Assembly: GCA_032718475.1 (NCBI GenBank)
Contig: JAUCBJ010005832.1
Coordinates: 1 to 30,689 of the forward strand
From: Nemertoderma westbladi
Taxonomy: Eukaryota > Xenacoelomorpha > Nemertodermatida > Nemertodermatidae
Direction of reading: 5' to 3'
Length of the DNA stretch: 30,689 bases
Numbering within the stretch: position 1 is the stretch's first letter; each line of letters opens with the position of its first letter. Shown here piece after piece: positions 1 through 9,807 of the stretch. The notes beneath the pieces are model-generated. The model searched no databases. It had not been told where the DNA came from and saw nothing but the letters and a program-made list of their open reading frames with translations. The translations under genes and the position numbers were made by a program.

Positions 1-302
1 ACACCCTGTACCAAAAAAAAATTCAAAAAATTTATATGCGGTCCCGAAATCACGATTTTTCGGGTGGAAATTTCACAATTTTATTTTTTTCTCGAAAAAT
101 TCGCAATAAAACTTAATAACTCTGTCCAGGGTAGATTTTTCGAATTAATTCTGCTAGGACGTCTACAGTGATACTTTATGGAGATTCACTGAAAATTTCA
201 GCCAAATCGGTTTGGTAGTTTTCGAAAAAAAGGAACATTTGTGCCAAAATTTGCAAAAAATATGATTTCTAATAAAATGCATATAAAGTAAGCAGTACAT
301 AA
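1..302. other. AT-rich non-coding stretch, probably old repeat
   Basis: No reading frame of note is present. The text is A/T-run rich, and phrases around 185-215 resemble the low-complexity satellite and transposon-interior DNA common in invertebrate genomes. I cannot assign a family. Confidence 0.4.
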
Positions 303-430
303 TTATAATGGTATAGTTATAATGGTATAACGGTCTATAAACTACTGTAAACTTCTATAAACTACTGTAAACATCTATAAACTTCTGTAAACTTCTACAA
401 ACTACCGGTACTGTAAACACCCACAAACTG
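303..430. repeat. Short tandem repeat, 10-bp units
   Basis: From about 335 to 430 the sequence is a run of near-identical 10-bp units alternating ctataaacta and ctgtaaactt, with decay toward the right end. Just before it (303-330) a 14-bp unit beginning tataatggta occurs twice in tandem. It is a degenerate minisatellite with no coding content. Confidence 0.8.
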
Positions 431-976
431 CTGGAAATACCTACGTACATATACAGTAGGTGTACATAAATCACAAATTCTAAATAATATTGAACTTAAA
501 AGTTTCCTGTGAGTTTTTAAGTATGCATTCAAACTCCTGCCTCAACTGGCGGTAATATCGATATGTCGTTGGCAACACAAGTACGGGGCCACAAGTACGC
601 GCTATTGGTCGCCTGGCAGCCCCATCTAATTTCACGAATTCTATAGAAATCACTTTAACACTAACAGTGTCGGAGCCGGTCATAAATCTCAGTAAGGCTC
701 TTAAACCTTTACCATCCTGAGCCCGTATAAGGCCTGAGGCCATTCAGGCTTATTAGAGTACTTTGCCATATATGTTCATAATTGTCTTTCTACTGTAAGT
801 GCAAAATTCAATATTTTATTGTTATTCTGGTGATATTAACCCTTTGGTGCTCGAATAATTTTTACTGTTTTAAAATTTTTTTTTTAGGTTAGATAAACTG
901 AAAACAGTCTAAAAGAACACATTAATGCCAAAAAATATATTTTTTTTATTATTTGAATATTTTTAATGAATGTTGT

Positions 977-1103
977 TCAGGGACAACAATGAGCATTAAT
1001 GGTAGCAATAATATTTGGTAAAATAGTATCAGTTTCATCTTCCCCACTATCATTACTATCTGGTATGACAATTAAATACACCTTCTCTTTGTTCTGATAC
1101 CAA
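977..1103 (-). pseudogene. Acidic coding remnant, possible transposase piece
   Basis: On the minus strand about 42 codons are open and end at TGA (977-979). The peptide contains the acidic stretch DSNDSGEDETD, of a kind often seen near the N-terminus of piggyBac-type transposases. About 140 bases away, at 836-851, the plus strand reads TTAACCCTTTGGTGCT, which has the TTAA plus CCC form of a piggyBac end. No partner end was seen and the peptide is too short to assign. The LINE tail at 1105-1270 directly abuts it and probably interrupted it. Transposon origin is inference. Confidence 0.2.
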
Positions 1104-1104
1104 A

Positions 1105-1270
1105 CTACTACTACTACGAGCTGGAGCTTGGAGCTGCATTTTTAATGCTTTGCCGGCTTGTCGACAAAATTTCGCCGCCACAACTCCCAATCACCCATGA
1201 CATTAGCTAGATCATCCGCATCGTCAACCAGTCATAAATTCATGGGCTGTCCACCATGCTTCTTCATTCC
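1105..1270 (-). mobile_element. LINE 3'-end fragment (copy A), 5'-truncated
   Basis: Read on the minus strand, this matches the LINE tail at 5599-5869: both share the stretch from the codons around KHGGQP through the ADDLANVMGD region, the stop and the short 3' UTR, and both end in a trinucleotide tail, here (GTA)n at 1105-1117. Copy A has lost roughly 20 bases in the middle compared with copy B. A short-tandem-repeat tail and strong 5' truncation are typical of RTE/CR1-like non-LTR retrotransposons. Its left boundary near 1270 is approximate, and I found no clear target duplication. Confidence 0.7.
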
Positions 1271-2950
1271 AATAGTCTGTCAAATTCCTTTAGTTGGCCG
1301 GGCTGTGCAGCTTGGGCCATTTTATCGTGCATTCTAATTGATCATAAAAATAATTGCGAATTATTTTTGACCAAAATTGTGTACCCCCCTTAACTAATTT
1401 TAAATATTGGAATGTGCAGACAGAGTTACAAAACGAGTAGTAGTAATTTTTTAGTTAGCAATTATTTAGGTCGTTTATAACTCCGGTATATTGCAACGCC
1501 TTGTGGTCGCGCAATAATTACTTGCACTCTGTTCATAATCGTATCAAAGTTGCTTACAACAGTGCTGCTCGATTGCTATTTTCATTACCAGTACGCGGTA
1601 AAATGTCGCTGTTTTTTGGTGTGCACAGCTTGCCGTGTTTCATCCATGTGCGTCATAAATCCATAGTCAATTTATTTTAGGATTGATGCTACCACTAATA
1701 ATCTAGTATCAACAGTTGCCGTGGGAACACAGCACTGTTCAAGAATGAGATCGATGCTAGATTCCTCAATGTTATACTGATAATTTGTTAATAATACCAT
1801 TTTTGTGCATTCCTTTTAGAAATTAATATTTTAGGCCCTAGTGTAGAATATGGATGACGTGTATGTAATTAATAATTATATTGATATATATATATATTGT
1901 CTGGAATAAATAAATAAATAAAATAAATAAATAGTAGCAGTTAGAAACATGAATTAATATAATATAATAGTAATAATAATAATAATCATAAAATATGTAG
2001 TTAATTTCTTCAAACTTACTTCTAAAAAAATTGAAGTGATAAAATTTGTCCTTCTTTATGATGGATGTTGTTATATGGAACCTGGCAGGTTCTACCTGCT
2101 CCGTAGCTTCATCTATTACAGCAGACTGAGCCCATCCAGATATCACCCAACCACCGCGATATCTTTTCAGTTCGTTACGGATGTGATTCCGTGCCTCATC
2201 ATTAGTGACGGATTGATTGTGTCTGAGGCTATAAATAATTATTTATAAACTAATTAACTAAATAATTTGGTACTAGGATGTTGTCAAGGATCTGAAGGTG
2301 CGAACAAGCAGACTAATGGAAATAATCACGTTACTGTGGCAGGTTATTACAACCAAAACAATTAAATAAGTCAATATCAGGGGTTTCAGTTTATATGTAA
2401 ATTAATGACAAAAGATGAAACAAAGCTCTTAATAGCGTGGTAAAAGTCAGCACTTCTACAAAATACCCTATATTTCGGGCACAAAACTTACAGTGTAATA
2501 AAATGCGTTAACTAACATAACATAAGGCTTCATTATAGGTATCTGTACGCACTGATATGGGATTTGCGTCCAGTTTCTCACCCTCTCCATATCTCGACGA
2601 GATACTAAAATATATGCCCGAGACCGATCTGATTGTGTGTATATTTACTTTGGAGTTAATGTTAATCTTTATTTGATATATATACCAAATATGTTACTTG
2701 AAGTACATCTTTAGGGAAGAATAACATCGGAAATTCAGTGTTCGAAAACATGTGTGAACAAACATAACCTACGTATATTGTTAACATTGTTCATGCATTA
2801 TTTTTTTACTAGCTATTATTGATTGTCCTAACTTCATAATTATTACATAAATATAAATTTAAAACAAAAGATAAATGCAAATTAAATCTAAAATAACCTG
2901 TTAAAAACCAAAAATAATTTTGCTAATGATGGGAAACTAATTCGAGTCTC
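1271..2950. other. Intergenic, AT-rich, with microsatellites
   Basis: No supportable gene. Simple-sequence tracts lie at about 1880-1990: an (AT)n run near 1884-1896, AAAT/AATA repeats at 1905-1932 and a TAA-type run near 1966-1985. The short open frames across this stretch are low-complexity tyrosine/isoleucine strings and are not credible proteins. Confidence 0.5.
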
Positions 2951-2982
2951 ATGGGGTTAGTGAATTTTTTTATCATTTTTGA

Positions 2983-2998
2983 ATAGATAGATAGATAG
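2983..2998. repeat. (ATAG)4 microsatellite
   Basis: Four tandem ATAG units inside an AT-rich non-coding stretch that runs to about 3460. Confidence 0.8.
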
Positions 2999-3470
2999 AG
3001 AATACACCCATCTGATAATGAAAATGATACAAAAAAAATTGCGAATATGAATACCAAATCATTTTCCATATCATTAATATGATAAATATTAAGCGTAAAT
3101 TCCTCGTAAATTTGTTGTTTTTTTTTTGTATTTTTTTGCATTTTTCACTTTGTAATGATAGTGTATAATGAAGTTCTATTGGTTTCATTTTTGTTCTTTT
3201 TTTCTTTGGTCGATTGTCGGTCACTGTGAATTTAATTATAGATTGTAGGGTCCAACCGTAATTAATTTTTGTGCTATGTGTTTCGTTTAGTATATTAAAA
3301 ATGTACGTACAGTAGCATGGGTCATTAGTGCCCGATAATGGAAAGGAAATAAATAATAAAATATGAAACACCTAATCTAATTTTTACATCATGATTTCAC
3401 ATCTGTCAATTTCAGTCACAAAGTCGACATGAACTTTGGCATATTGCTTCAAACGTTGATTTACGCCAAT

Positions 3471-3797
3471 TTACGGCAAGCGTCCGTGCAACATTCTGTA
3501 AGGTTGACTATATGATCGACGTAAAGTGTTAGTGACGTCATCAGGTAAGTTATATGTTTTTGGTGAAGACTTGGATGTACGAGGTGGGCCCGCAGGCCCA
3601 CCAGTAAGTGTTTCCTTCTTAGCTGTAGACCCTTCCGAGTCCACAAGTACTTTCGCATCCTTCACCGTCTTACCTTGGTCATCAGTACTCTGTGAGTCGA
3701 CCTGTAATGGTGGTTTAAATTCCATGGGGTCATCGGGTTTGGGTAGACTTGTATGTCTACTGTATGTGCCATGTATATGTACAGTATAATTAAATCA
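3471..3797 (-). CDS. Unrecognised open frame, possible exon or gag-like fragment
   Basis: The minus strand is open for about 108 codons, from a stop pair just above 3797 to a TAA at 3471-3473; the first ATG of this frame is at 3725. The peptide is hydrophilic and not low-complexity, rich in S, T, K, P and D, with a central GGPAGPP stretch and a basic C-terminal part containing TLRRSYSQPYRMLHGR. This composition is closer to a real disordered protein or retroelement gag-like region than to a chance frame. Splice-like sites occur inside it, for example AG|GTAAGAC near 3672, so the true exon limits may differ. No family is recognised. Confidence 0.3.
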
Positions 3798-3810
3798 TTA
3801 TTATTTAAAA

Positions 3811-3999
3811 AGGTCCCAAAGAGTTTCTCGAGGTGGGGGAGTTTCTCGTGTGGTGACACGTGGAGGTCACACTGGTGTTAATACTCCGAGTCAGGTTAGT
3901 AGGGACTGGCATCGAATTGAATTAAACAAATTTTTTACAGTGGCCTTATATTCTATGCCTAACCTAAACAATAAACATTTGATCTTCGTTTATTTCTGA
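3811..3999 (+). CDS. Possible exon or coding remnant
   Basis: A plus-strand frame is open for about 62 codons to TGA at 3997-3999, with a Gly/Arg/Val-rich start (RVSRGGGVSRVVTRGG) and no initiating ATG. A possible 5' splice donor (CAG|GTTAGTAGG) lies near 3895, so the first part could be the end of an exon. It is short and unrecognised; chance is a real alternative. Confidence 0.15.
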   Translation, partial: RSQRVSRGGGVSRVVTRGGHTGVNTPSQVSRDWHRIELNKFFTVALYSMPNLNNKHLIFVYF

Positions 4000-4234
4000 T
4001 TTGTGTCGATTTTCCTGTCCTGGAAGTAGGTCAGACTACATTCTGGCTAGTATATATATTTGAGATCATAAGTGGGTATAATGTATACTGGTATAAGAGT
4101 AAATGTAGCAAAATTACGGCTACGTTTGATATAAAAAATTGCCAATCTATTCCCCTTAGTACGGAAGCCCATAGCGGTCATCATTTCACACACACAATGT
4201 GTGTCGCAACTGTGCTTTACATTTACCTTTTACA
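4000..4234. other. Non-coding spacer
   Basis: AT-rich sequence with no supportable frame. Near 4190-4240 it grades into TG/CA-rich sequence, including a small inverted repeat (cacacacaatgtgtgt), and then into the minisatellite that follows. Confidence 0.4.
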
Positions 4235-4463
4235 TTGTGTATGTGTGCGTGTCATGATATGTGTGTGCGTGTCATGATATGTGTATGCGTGTCATGATAT
4301 GTGTGTGCGTGTCATTGGGTGTGTGTGTGCGTGTCATTGTGTCTGTGTGCGTGTCATGATATGTGTGTGCGTGTCATGATATGTGTATGCGTGTCATGAT
4401 ATGTATGTGCGTGTCATTGGGTGTGTGTGTGCATGTCATTGTGTGTGTGTGCGTGTCATGGTG
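4235..4463. repeat. 20-bp minisatellite (GTGTGTGCGTGTCATGATAT type)
   Basis: About eleven units of roughly 20 bp run head to tail, with variants where atat is replaced by tgggtg or tgtgtc. On the minus strand it continues the transposase reading frame as a His/Thr/Met-rich nonsense tail. The array therefore begins exactly where recognisable transposase sequence stops and appears to have replaced the gene's 3' end. Confidence 0.9.
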
Positions 4464-5590
4464 ATGGTACATTAGATTAAGGAAATTAAACCTGTTCTTA
4501 TATTGACCTGAAGCGCCGTCAGTGAAATAGTGCACTGTGTTGACTTTGGGATGCTTTGCTTTCAGTAAAGGCATAAGTTTTTTCAAGTAAAGGTGGACCG
4601 CTGGTGAGGAATGTACCCGTGAATCCGAAATCACACAATAACTTCCATTCTTAAATTCTAGAGTTTGCTTGTCTGGCTGAGAGACAGTTTCTTTATAATA
4701 AACCAATAGAGGGTGGAGGGTAACTTGCTCGTTCTCCCAATGGTAACTTTGAATCTCATCTTGTATTATGAAGCTGAAATTCTCTGCAAAGTCCATTATG
4801 ATAATTAGTTCTTCTTCAGTTAACTTCAGCTTCAAATCTTTCAAAAAGTTTGATTGCGATTTCGAAACATAGTGATGTGGAATCAACTTCATTATATCGT
4901 CTGCTAGAGTTTCTACAAATTCCGAAATGGGTTCGGTAATGCTTTGTAGAAGAGCTCTATCCCCACCTGTTCCCCACTGCCTAAAAGTAATATCTGTTCC
5001 GTCCAAATCCTGGGCTTCAACTGTCTCCTGAAGGAATTCTAGAACTGCAGTCATACCTGGACAGCTTTCACAGGAACCTAGTGCGCAGGAGTATGCTTCA
5101 ATATTACATACAGCATTATCTAAAAGGTCTTTGTAGTCAAGTTCCTTCACCCGTAATGCTGCGACCTTTAGTTTTGGGTTTTGGTGGTGTACACAGACAC
5201 ACACATTGTGGGTTCCTGCAGGTCCAGCCAAAATACATTGCGGAGGACGGAGTAAGGCAAAGGTAGAAAATCCTATATTTCCGGGTGGATTTCTTTCCTT
5301 CCACAACAAGTAAAGTTCTTTAAGGTTCCCCAATAGCAGTCGCTTTTGCAATTTAACTTTCCCTGAGTCTGTTCTTACTGTAACTACGTCCCCTTTCCCT
5401 GGACACATCCGTCCAATATCGTCAGTAAGATAAAACGACTTTATATTATTTCTTATTACCTCATCTATCAGTTTTCCTCTTGGTTTATTTCCCACTCGTT
5501 CCCCCAAAATTCCAGAATCGATTCGTAACTTCTTTGCTTCTATGGCTAAATGGTTTGTTATTCCAAATTGAGCTGTAGTCTTCTTTATTG

Positions 5591-5598
5591 TCCAGTGA
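5591..5598. repeat. Target-site duplication, left copy (TCCAGTGA)
   Basis: TCCAGTGA at 5591-5598 recurs exactly at 5870-5877, immediately beyond the LINE (TAG)n tail. On the minus strand it lies inside a transposase codon run, ending the PSHW segment on one side and beginning the WTIKK segment on the other, so it is host-of-insertion sequence duplicated on LINE entry. Confidence 0.85.
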
Positions 5599-5869
5599 TC
5601 GCCTCCGCTTTGCAGGACATTGCTTTCGCAGTGAGGACCAGCCAGTGCATAATCTTGTACTTTGGCAGCCTCATGGAGTGAATAAGCATGGTGGACAGCC
5701 CATGACTTTCTTGAGACGCATCTTAAAGGACACTGGCCTTAAAGATGCGGATGATCTAGCAAATGTCATGGGTGATAGGGAGTTGTGGCGGTGCAATTTT
5801 GTTGACAAGCCGGCACAGCATTCTTAAAAATGCAGCTGCAATGCAGCATGCCGATCCTAGTAGTAGTAG
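5599..5869 (+). mobile_element. LINE 3'-end fragment (copy B), 5'-truncated insertion
   Basis: The plus strand encodes about 75 residues of the extreme C-terminus of a non-LTR retrotransposon ORF2: RLRFAGHCFRSEDQPVHNL, then LVLWQPHG, KHGGQPMTF, and a DTGLKDADDLANVMGDRELW helix, ending at TAA (5825-5827). A 40-base 3' UTR and a (TAG)n tail at 5858-5869 follow. The [RK]xRxxxGH motif, the W-PHG...GRP-like region and the trinucleotide tail are typical of RTE/CR1-like LINEs whose cnidarian and molluscan copies are often misannotated as craniofacial development protein 2-like. It is flanked by an exact 8-bp duplication, so the insertion boundaries are known to the base. Confidence 0.85.
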
Positions 5870-5877
5870 TCCAGTGA
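5870..5877. repeat. Target-site duplication, right copy (TCCAGTGA)
   Basis: Second copy of the 8-bp duplication that brackets the LINE fragment; see the left copy at 5591-5598. Confidence 0.85.
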
Positions 5878-6759
5878 CTGGGAACCAATGTTAGAATGCG
5901 AACTTTGTCGTTGTAGCATTTTTCCTGCGAGAGTTTGTTCTTTATCAGATCAACAACCTCCCACATTGCAGACGCCATCTCTGCATTATCTTCTGATTCA
6001 CTATCACTTACTGGTATGCCAAGTGAAGTCGACCCTTTATTTAATAAAAGTTTCTTTGCACAGTTCACTTTTACTTTCAGTTTCCGTTTTAACTGAACTC
6101 TTGCTCTTTTTTTATGGAGTTTCAGTGGAGTTTGTTCAAGGCTTTGTAATGTCTTATTAAGATTATCCAACTCCGCTTTATTTAATTTTGGTGTAGCTGG
6201 TGCAAAGTCGGATGAGGAACTGGAAATGTTTTCTGAATCTTCTGATTCATAATCTGCCGATTGCGAAAGATGATGAAAACGATTTAGTGTATTAAGATTG
6301 GACCGGGAAAAAATTGAAGAATTTACTATGAGTGTTGGTGATTTCAACTCTCGGCGACAGCGTTGGCAAACCTTTCTTCCTGGTACTAAATCAATGCAGA
6401 TTGAAGCAAGTTGTGCATGACGGACGTCATCCGCACTTAGGGGAATCAGGGCCTTTGTTACAGGCTTTGCATGCCGTTTAAAAGGGTCACAACATTTCCG
6501 TTCTAAACTGCTGAAATGCTTCACGAATACCAATTCGTGGTGGGTGCAAATTGTTGAAACTTTTTCAACATTTAGACCGGTCCGCAGGGCAATTAAGGGC
6601 TGGTCATCAACCTTTACTGGCCAAGTTTTCCAATTTTTGCTGCCAGTTTTCATTAATGCATCGTTCTTACATGAAACGTTTAGTTCTCTGCCAATGGAGC
6701 ACAATATATCATCGCGTGTTTCCATCTGAAGTTTGCGGCAACTGAACTCTATAACCAAA

Positions 6760-7398
6760 AAAACTAAGTAAAAAAATTTAACACCTGTATTTATAAATCG
6801 AATAAACTAAAATGATATTATTACTGAAACACTGAAACTACAGTATAAACTGCGATATTTTATGTGAGGCAACCTGGCCTATTTATATATTGAGAGAGAC
6901 TCCCATGTAATTTCCCATACAGTAATTATAATTATACCTTTACAGTGTAATGCTAATAGGCGCGCCATGGGTCTAGCATAGGTTCCACGGAATTCAAATT
7001 CACCTGTCTTTCTTTATGCTTTACTTACAAGTTACAAAGTGTCAATCAACCTGTCAATCAAAAGATACAAAGTGAAAATCTCAATGGGGCTATATGGGAC
7101 TACTGTACACTATTGGGAGTTCCCCTTCCCACTTTCTGGCACAGCCATACATACATATGATTAGTGGCTACAAGCACATGTTTAGTGTGTCAGTAACAGG
7201 TCTAGCGGGTTCAGTGGCATTCAAAATTCCCCAAGTAACCAAACTGGAAATCCCCTATTGAGAATCCCCCTTCCTAAACTCCAAACACCAGCGCTGCAGG
7301 CACTGACGCTGTTCATTATTGTTGTAACGGATGCGAGCCACGGAGTTGCGGATTAGCGAATTGACACTGTTAGGGGGTGGGTCAATTTATGCAAATAG
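6760..7398. other. Non-coding stretch upstream of the transposase
   Basis: No supportable gene. If the transposase element is DNA-transposon derived, its 5' untranslated region and terminal repeat would fall here, but I could not find a terminal inverted repeat because the opposite end was lost to the minisatellite. Confidence 0.4.
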
Positions 7399-7469
7399 TT
7401 GTCGTCGTCGTCGTCGTCGTCGTTGTCGTCGTCGTCGTCGTCGTCGTTGTCGTCGTCGTCGTCGTCGTT
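7399..7469. repeat. (GTC)n trinucleotide microsatellite
   Basis: About 23 GTC/CGT triplets with two GTT interruptions. It directly abuts the 315-bp repeat, and a short GTCGTC piece recurs at the end of each 315-bp unit (about 7775-7783 and 8088-8098), so the microsatellite most likely expanded from that junction motif. Confidence 0.95.
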
Positions 7470-8517
7470 ACGATTTTGACATGCTAATAACTTTGTCGGA
7501 TTTAAAGCTGCCAAGTTGAAAATTTGTAGGTATCAATATGAGCAAAAGTTGAGATTTTTGAGAGACTTTCAGACACCATCAGTGCAATGGTCTCCCGCTA
7601 GAGGGCCACATGTCTAAACATTAAATGCCCTCCCATTTCTTTGCTTTTAATCCGTTTAAGCTGAAACTTGGCAGATATGTATTAGACCATTAGCTGTGAC
7701 TTTCAAAGGAGGCGAATCCATCTGCAGTTCTCCAGTCTGCCACTAGAGGGCCAAAGGTCTGAAAGTGAAATCGTTGTCGTCGTTACGATTTTGACATGCT
7801 AATAACTTTGTCGGATTTAAAGCTGCCAAGTTGAAAATTTGTAGGTATCAATATGAGCTAAAGTTGAGATTTTTGAGAGACTTTCAGACACCATCAGTGC
7901 AATGGTCTCCCGCTAGAGGGCCACATGTCTAAACATTAAATGCCCTCCCATTTCTTTGCTTTTAATCCGTTTAAGCTGAAACTTGGCAGATATGTATTAG
8001 ACCATTAGCTGTGACTTTCAAAGGAGGCGAATCCATCTGCAGTTCTCCAGTCTGCCGCTAGTGGGCCAAATGTCTGAAAGTGAAATCGTTGTCGTCGTTA
8101 TGATATTGACATGCTTATAACTTTGTCGAATTTAAAGCTGCCAAGTTGAAAATTTGTTTTGTTGAAAATCAGTTCAACAGTCACCCGCTATAGGACTACT
8201 TTATGCCTGAAAGTGAATAGATTCTCCCGTCTCATTGATTTTAATCAGTTTAAGCTGAATCTTGCCATATATTCTGGACCACATGCTGCGTCTTTGTGGG
8301 GGGGGGGGGGGGGGGGGGAGATTTAATCGGTCTGCCGCTATACGACGAAATTTCTGAAAGTGAGATCCGTCTCTCATTTCGTTATCCGTTATTCAAGATG
8401 AAACTTGGCCGATGTACGTATGTACTATTCATCCATAGGCTGTGTCTTTGTGGGGCTGGAGACCCTAATCCATCTTCAGTTCTCACTATACCGCTAGAGT
8501 CAGAAATGTCTGAATAG
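7467..8517. repeat. 315-bp tandem repeat, about three to four units
   Basis: Unit starts (GTTACGATTTTGACATG type) lie at 7467, 7782 and 8097, a constant 315-bp spacing. The first two units are almost identical; the third (8097 on) diverges and has an internal deletion, and 8320-8517 is a more decayed fourth unit. Each unit has internal half-repeats, each with a CCGCTAGAGGGCC-like phrase followed by a gaaagtgaaat-like phrase. No coding potential. It resembles satellite-like repeats widespread in invertebrate genomes; the family is not known to me. Confidence 0.9.
8298..8318. repeat. Poly-G run (21 bases)
   Basis: Uninterrupted G run inside the decayed 315-bp repeat. Runs of this kind are prone to slippage and sequencing-length error, so its exact length is uncertain. 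Confidence 0.9.
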
Positions 8518-8671
8518 AAATGAAAGAGGTAAAAAGTGATTAGGCGAAATCTGCTTAAAATTTGCTAATACAGTAATACTTTCGAATTAGTACTTAAATT
8601 AAATTTAAGTCACGTGCTGCGCGAAGGCCCCACTTCGTGTATATTTATGCTTGTTCTCTAGTTTGTGTAGT

Positions 8672-9361
8672 TTAGAAGAAAGGAGAAAGGAAGTGGCAAC
8701 GGATGATGCGGTTAGAGATTTGGTCTATTTTGTCCAATGCTGCATGTGCAGTTGGATTCATCAATAGACCAATACCACCATTGCCACTATCATCTGCTGA
8801 CGCAAGGGCGAGTCGCCAACCGCCCCCCATGTCCTTAATCAGAACCTCATCAGCCTGTCCAGTCTGCATTCGGTGCTCTTGAACACCCACTGCGCTAAGA
8901 GAAAGCTTATCTGCCAAGGCAGTCAGCTCACCTTGTCGCATTGGGGACCCGAGTGTTAGGGTGTTTACTGAGGCTAGTCTAGTGACTTGCCTCAGATTCA
9001 CCAATGGCTTTGTTGGTCGGGGTGGAACATGAGAGTAGCCTCCAACTCCAGAATCCCTCTCCCCATCACAATCTGGCCTCCCTGGTGACCCAGGGTTTGG
9101 GCCAGAAAGGTCATCAGGAAAGGGACTCAAAGAATTGTTGGCTGCTCTCTCTCCAGTAGGGGGTGAGACAGGCAGCCGGTCAGGAGTTAACTGACGCCTG
9201 TGAGGCCGATTGTGTCCGGTAATTCCACTGGCCTCTAGTGGCCGGACCTCCGCATTGCTAATGTAATCCATAGTGGGGGTTGGGGGGTGCTTTTTTGCCG
9301 AGTCAGCTCTCGGGGCAAATACCACACCCTGGTTTGCCATTCCACAGGGTGGGTGTCGCAA
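8672..9361 (-). pseudogene. LINE N-terminal region with AP-endonuclease start, 3'-truncated
   Basis: A minus-strand frame of 229 codons. Residues 1-120 are a Pro/Arg/Gly-rich, low-conservation leader. From about residue 123 it reads as the start of an apurinic-like endonuclease of a non-LTR retrotransposon: RLASVNTLTL (the N-containing first motif), then LSAVGVQEHRM (the QE motif with catalytic Glu), then GGIGLLMNPTAHAAL and ISNRIIRCHF. This order matches the first third of LINE endonucleases. The match stops abruptly after RIIRCHF near 8697 and the frame runs on into unrelated sequence, so the rest of the endonuclease and the whole RT are missing. LINEs are usually 5'-truncated; a copy keeping its 5' part and losing its 3' part points to a later deletion or rearrangement. 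It may be the same family as the 3' tails at 1105 and 5599, which is inference. Confidence 0.7.
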
Positions 9362-9660
9362 TGGAGTCAGATATGAGGCCCATCACCCATATCTACTCTG
9401 GCGCACATGACCCACCATTGGCTGTTGCAGCTCATCTGCTGGGTCATGCCCTGTTCCCTTGCTGCCAGGTGCAGGCCGCAGAGTGGACATGAGAACACTC
9501 TACTCCTAACCAGCCATTGGTAGATCACCATCTGCCTGGTCAGGCCATATACCCCTGCAGCCAAGTATATGGGTCCTTAATCCAGGACCAAGGGCGTCCT
9601 TATCCCAGAACGAAGGGGGTCCTAGTTACCATATATCAATCTGAGATAATATAGGATAGG
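9362..9660 (-). other. Probable 5' leader of the LINE fragment
   Basis: GC-richer sequence than its surroundings, contiguous with the LINE frame and ending where AT-rich DNA resumes near 9650. It is probably untranslated or N-terminal LINE sequence. The short open frame here (9367-9564, minus) has no recognisable motif. Confidence 0.3.
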
Positions 9661-9807
9661 ATATGGCCCGGTCATATTTAATTTAATTATATCAAGTATG
9701 GGAGTGGATATTGTTGATTTCTGAGAAAAAGCCTTTTTAACCCTAATAAGTATTTTCTCAACAATTAATATTTTTCATTGAAATATTTCAACGATTTGTC
9801 CAAACTT

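Larger units (their letters stand above)
4374..6725 (-). pseudogene. DDE-like transposase gene, interrupted and 3'-truncated
   Basis: One minus-strand gene in two blocks, 5878-6725 and 4464-5598, separated by a LINE insertion. The first ATG is at 6725; a good acceptor-like site (poly-T then ttatag) lies about 25 bases upstream, so an upstream exon is possible. The N-terminal block (about 280 residues) carries paired cysteines (CCDPF; KVCQRCRREL), a Ser-rich acidic linker and a basic stretch near KKRARVQLKRKLKVK that could bind DNA or act as an NLS. The second block contains PGKGDVVTVR, QKRLLLGNL, HNVCVCVHHQNPKL, a Cys-rich segment (CALGSCESCPGM), MDFAENFSF, EVTLHP-like text and FTDGASGQYKNR. 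The order PGK, QKRLLL, CVC.HQN, DFAEN, DGxxGQYKNR matches a large, poorly named invertebrate transposase-like family in which the acidic residues in DFAEN and DGA are probably catalytic; the expected SHGKG/CDGxGG-type end is missing. I cannot name the superfamily. Both blocks are in the same frame if the insertion and one target copy are removed, so the gene had no other lesion there when it was hit. Confidence 0.75.

Noticed and set aside
480-743. 87-codon minus-strand ATG frame
   Set aside because: No recognisable motif, no conserved-looking domain and no supporting splice or promoter signals; an 88-codon frame is expected by chance in 30 kb.
1838-2146. 102-codon minus-strand frame rich in Tyr and Ile
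   Set aside because: It is the translation of AT/TAA microsatellites; low-complexity artefact.
2923-3371. Two overlapping minus-strand frames (72 and 132 codons)
   Set aside because: AT-rich DNA, Lys/Ile/Phe-biased translation and no motif; in conflict with each other over the same bases.
7331-7519. Arg-rich plus-strand frame
   Set aside because: The (RRRRRC)n stretch is simply the translated GTC microsatellite.
9737-9750. TTAACCCTAATAAG, piggyBac-end-like
   Set aside because: No inverted partner was found on either side within several kilobases, and the match is short.
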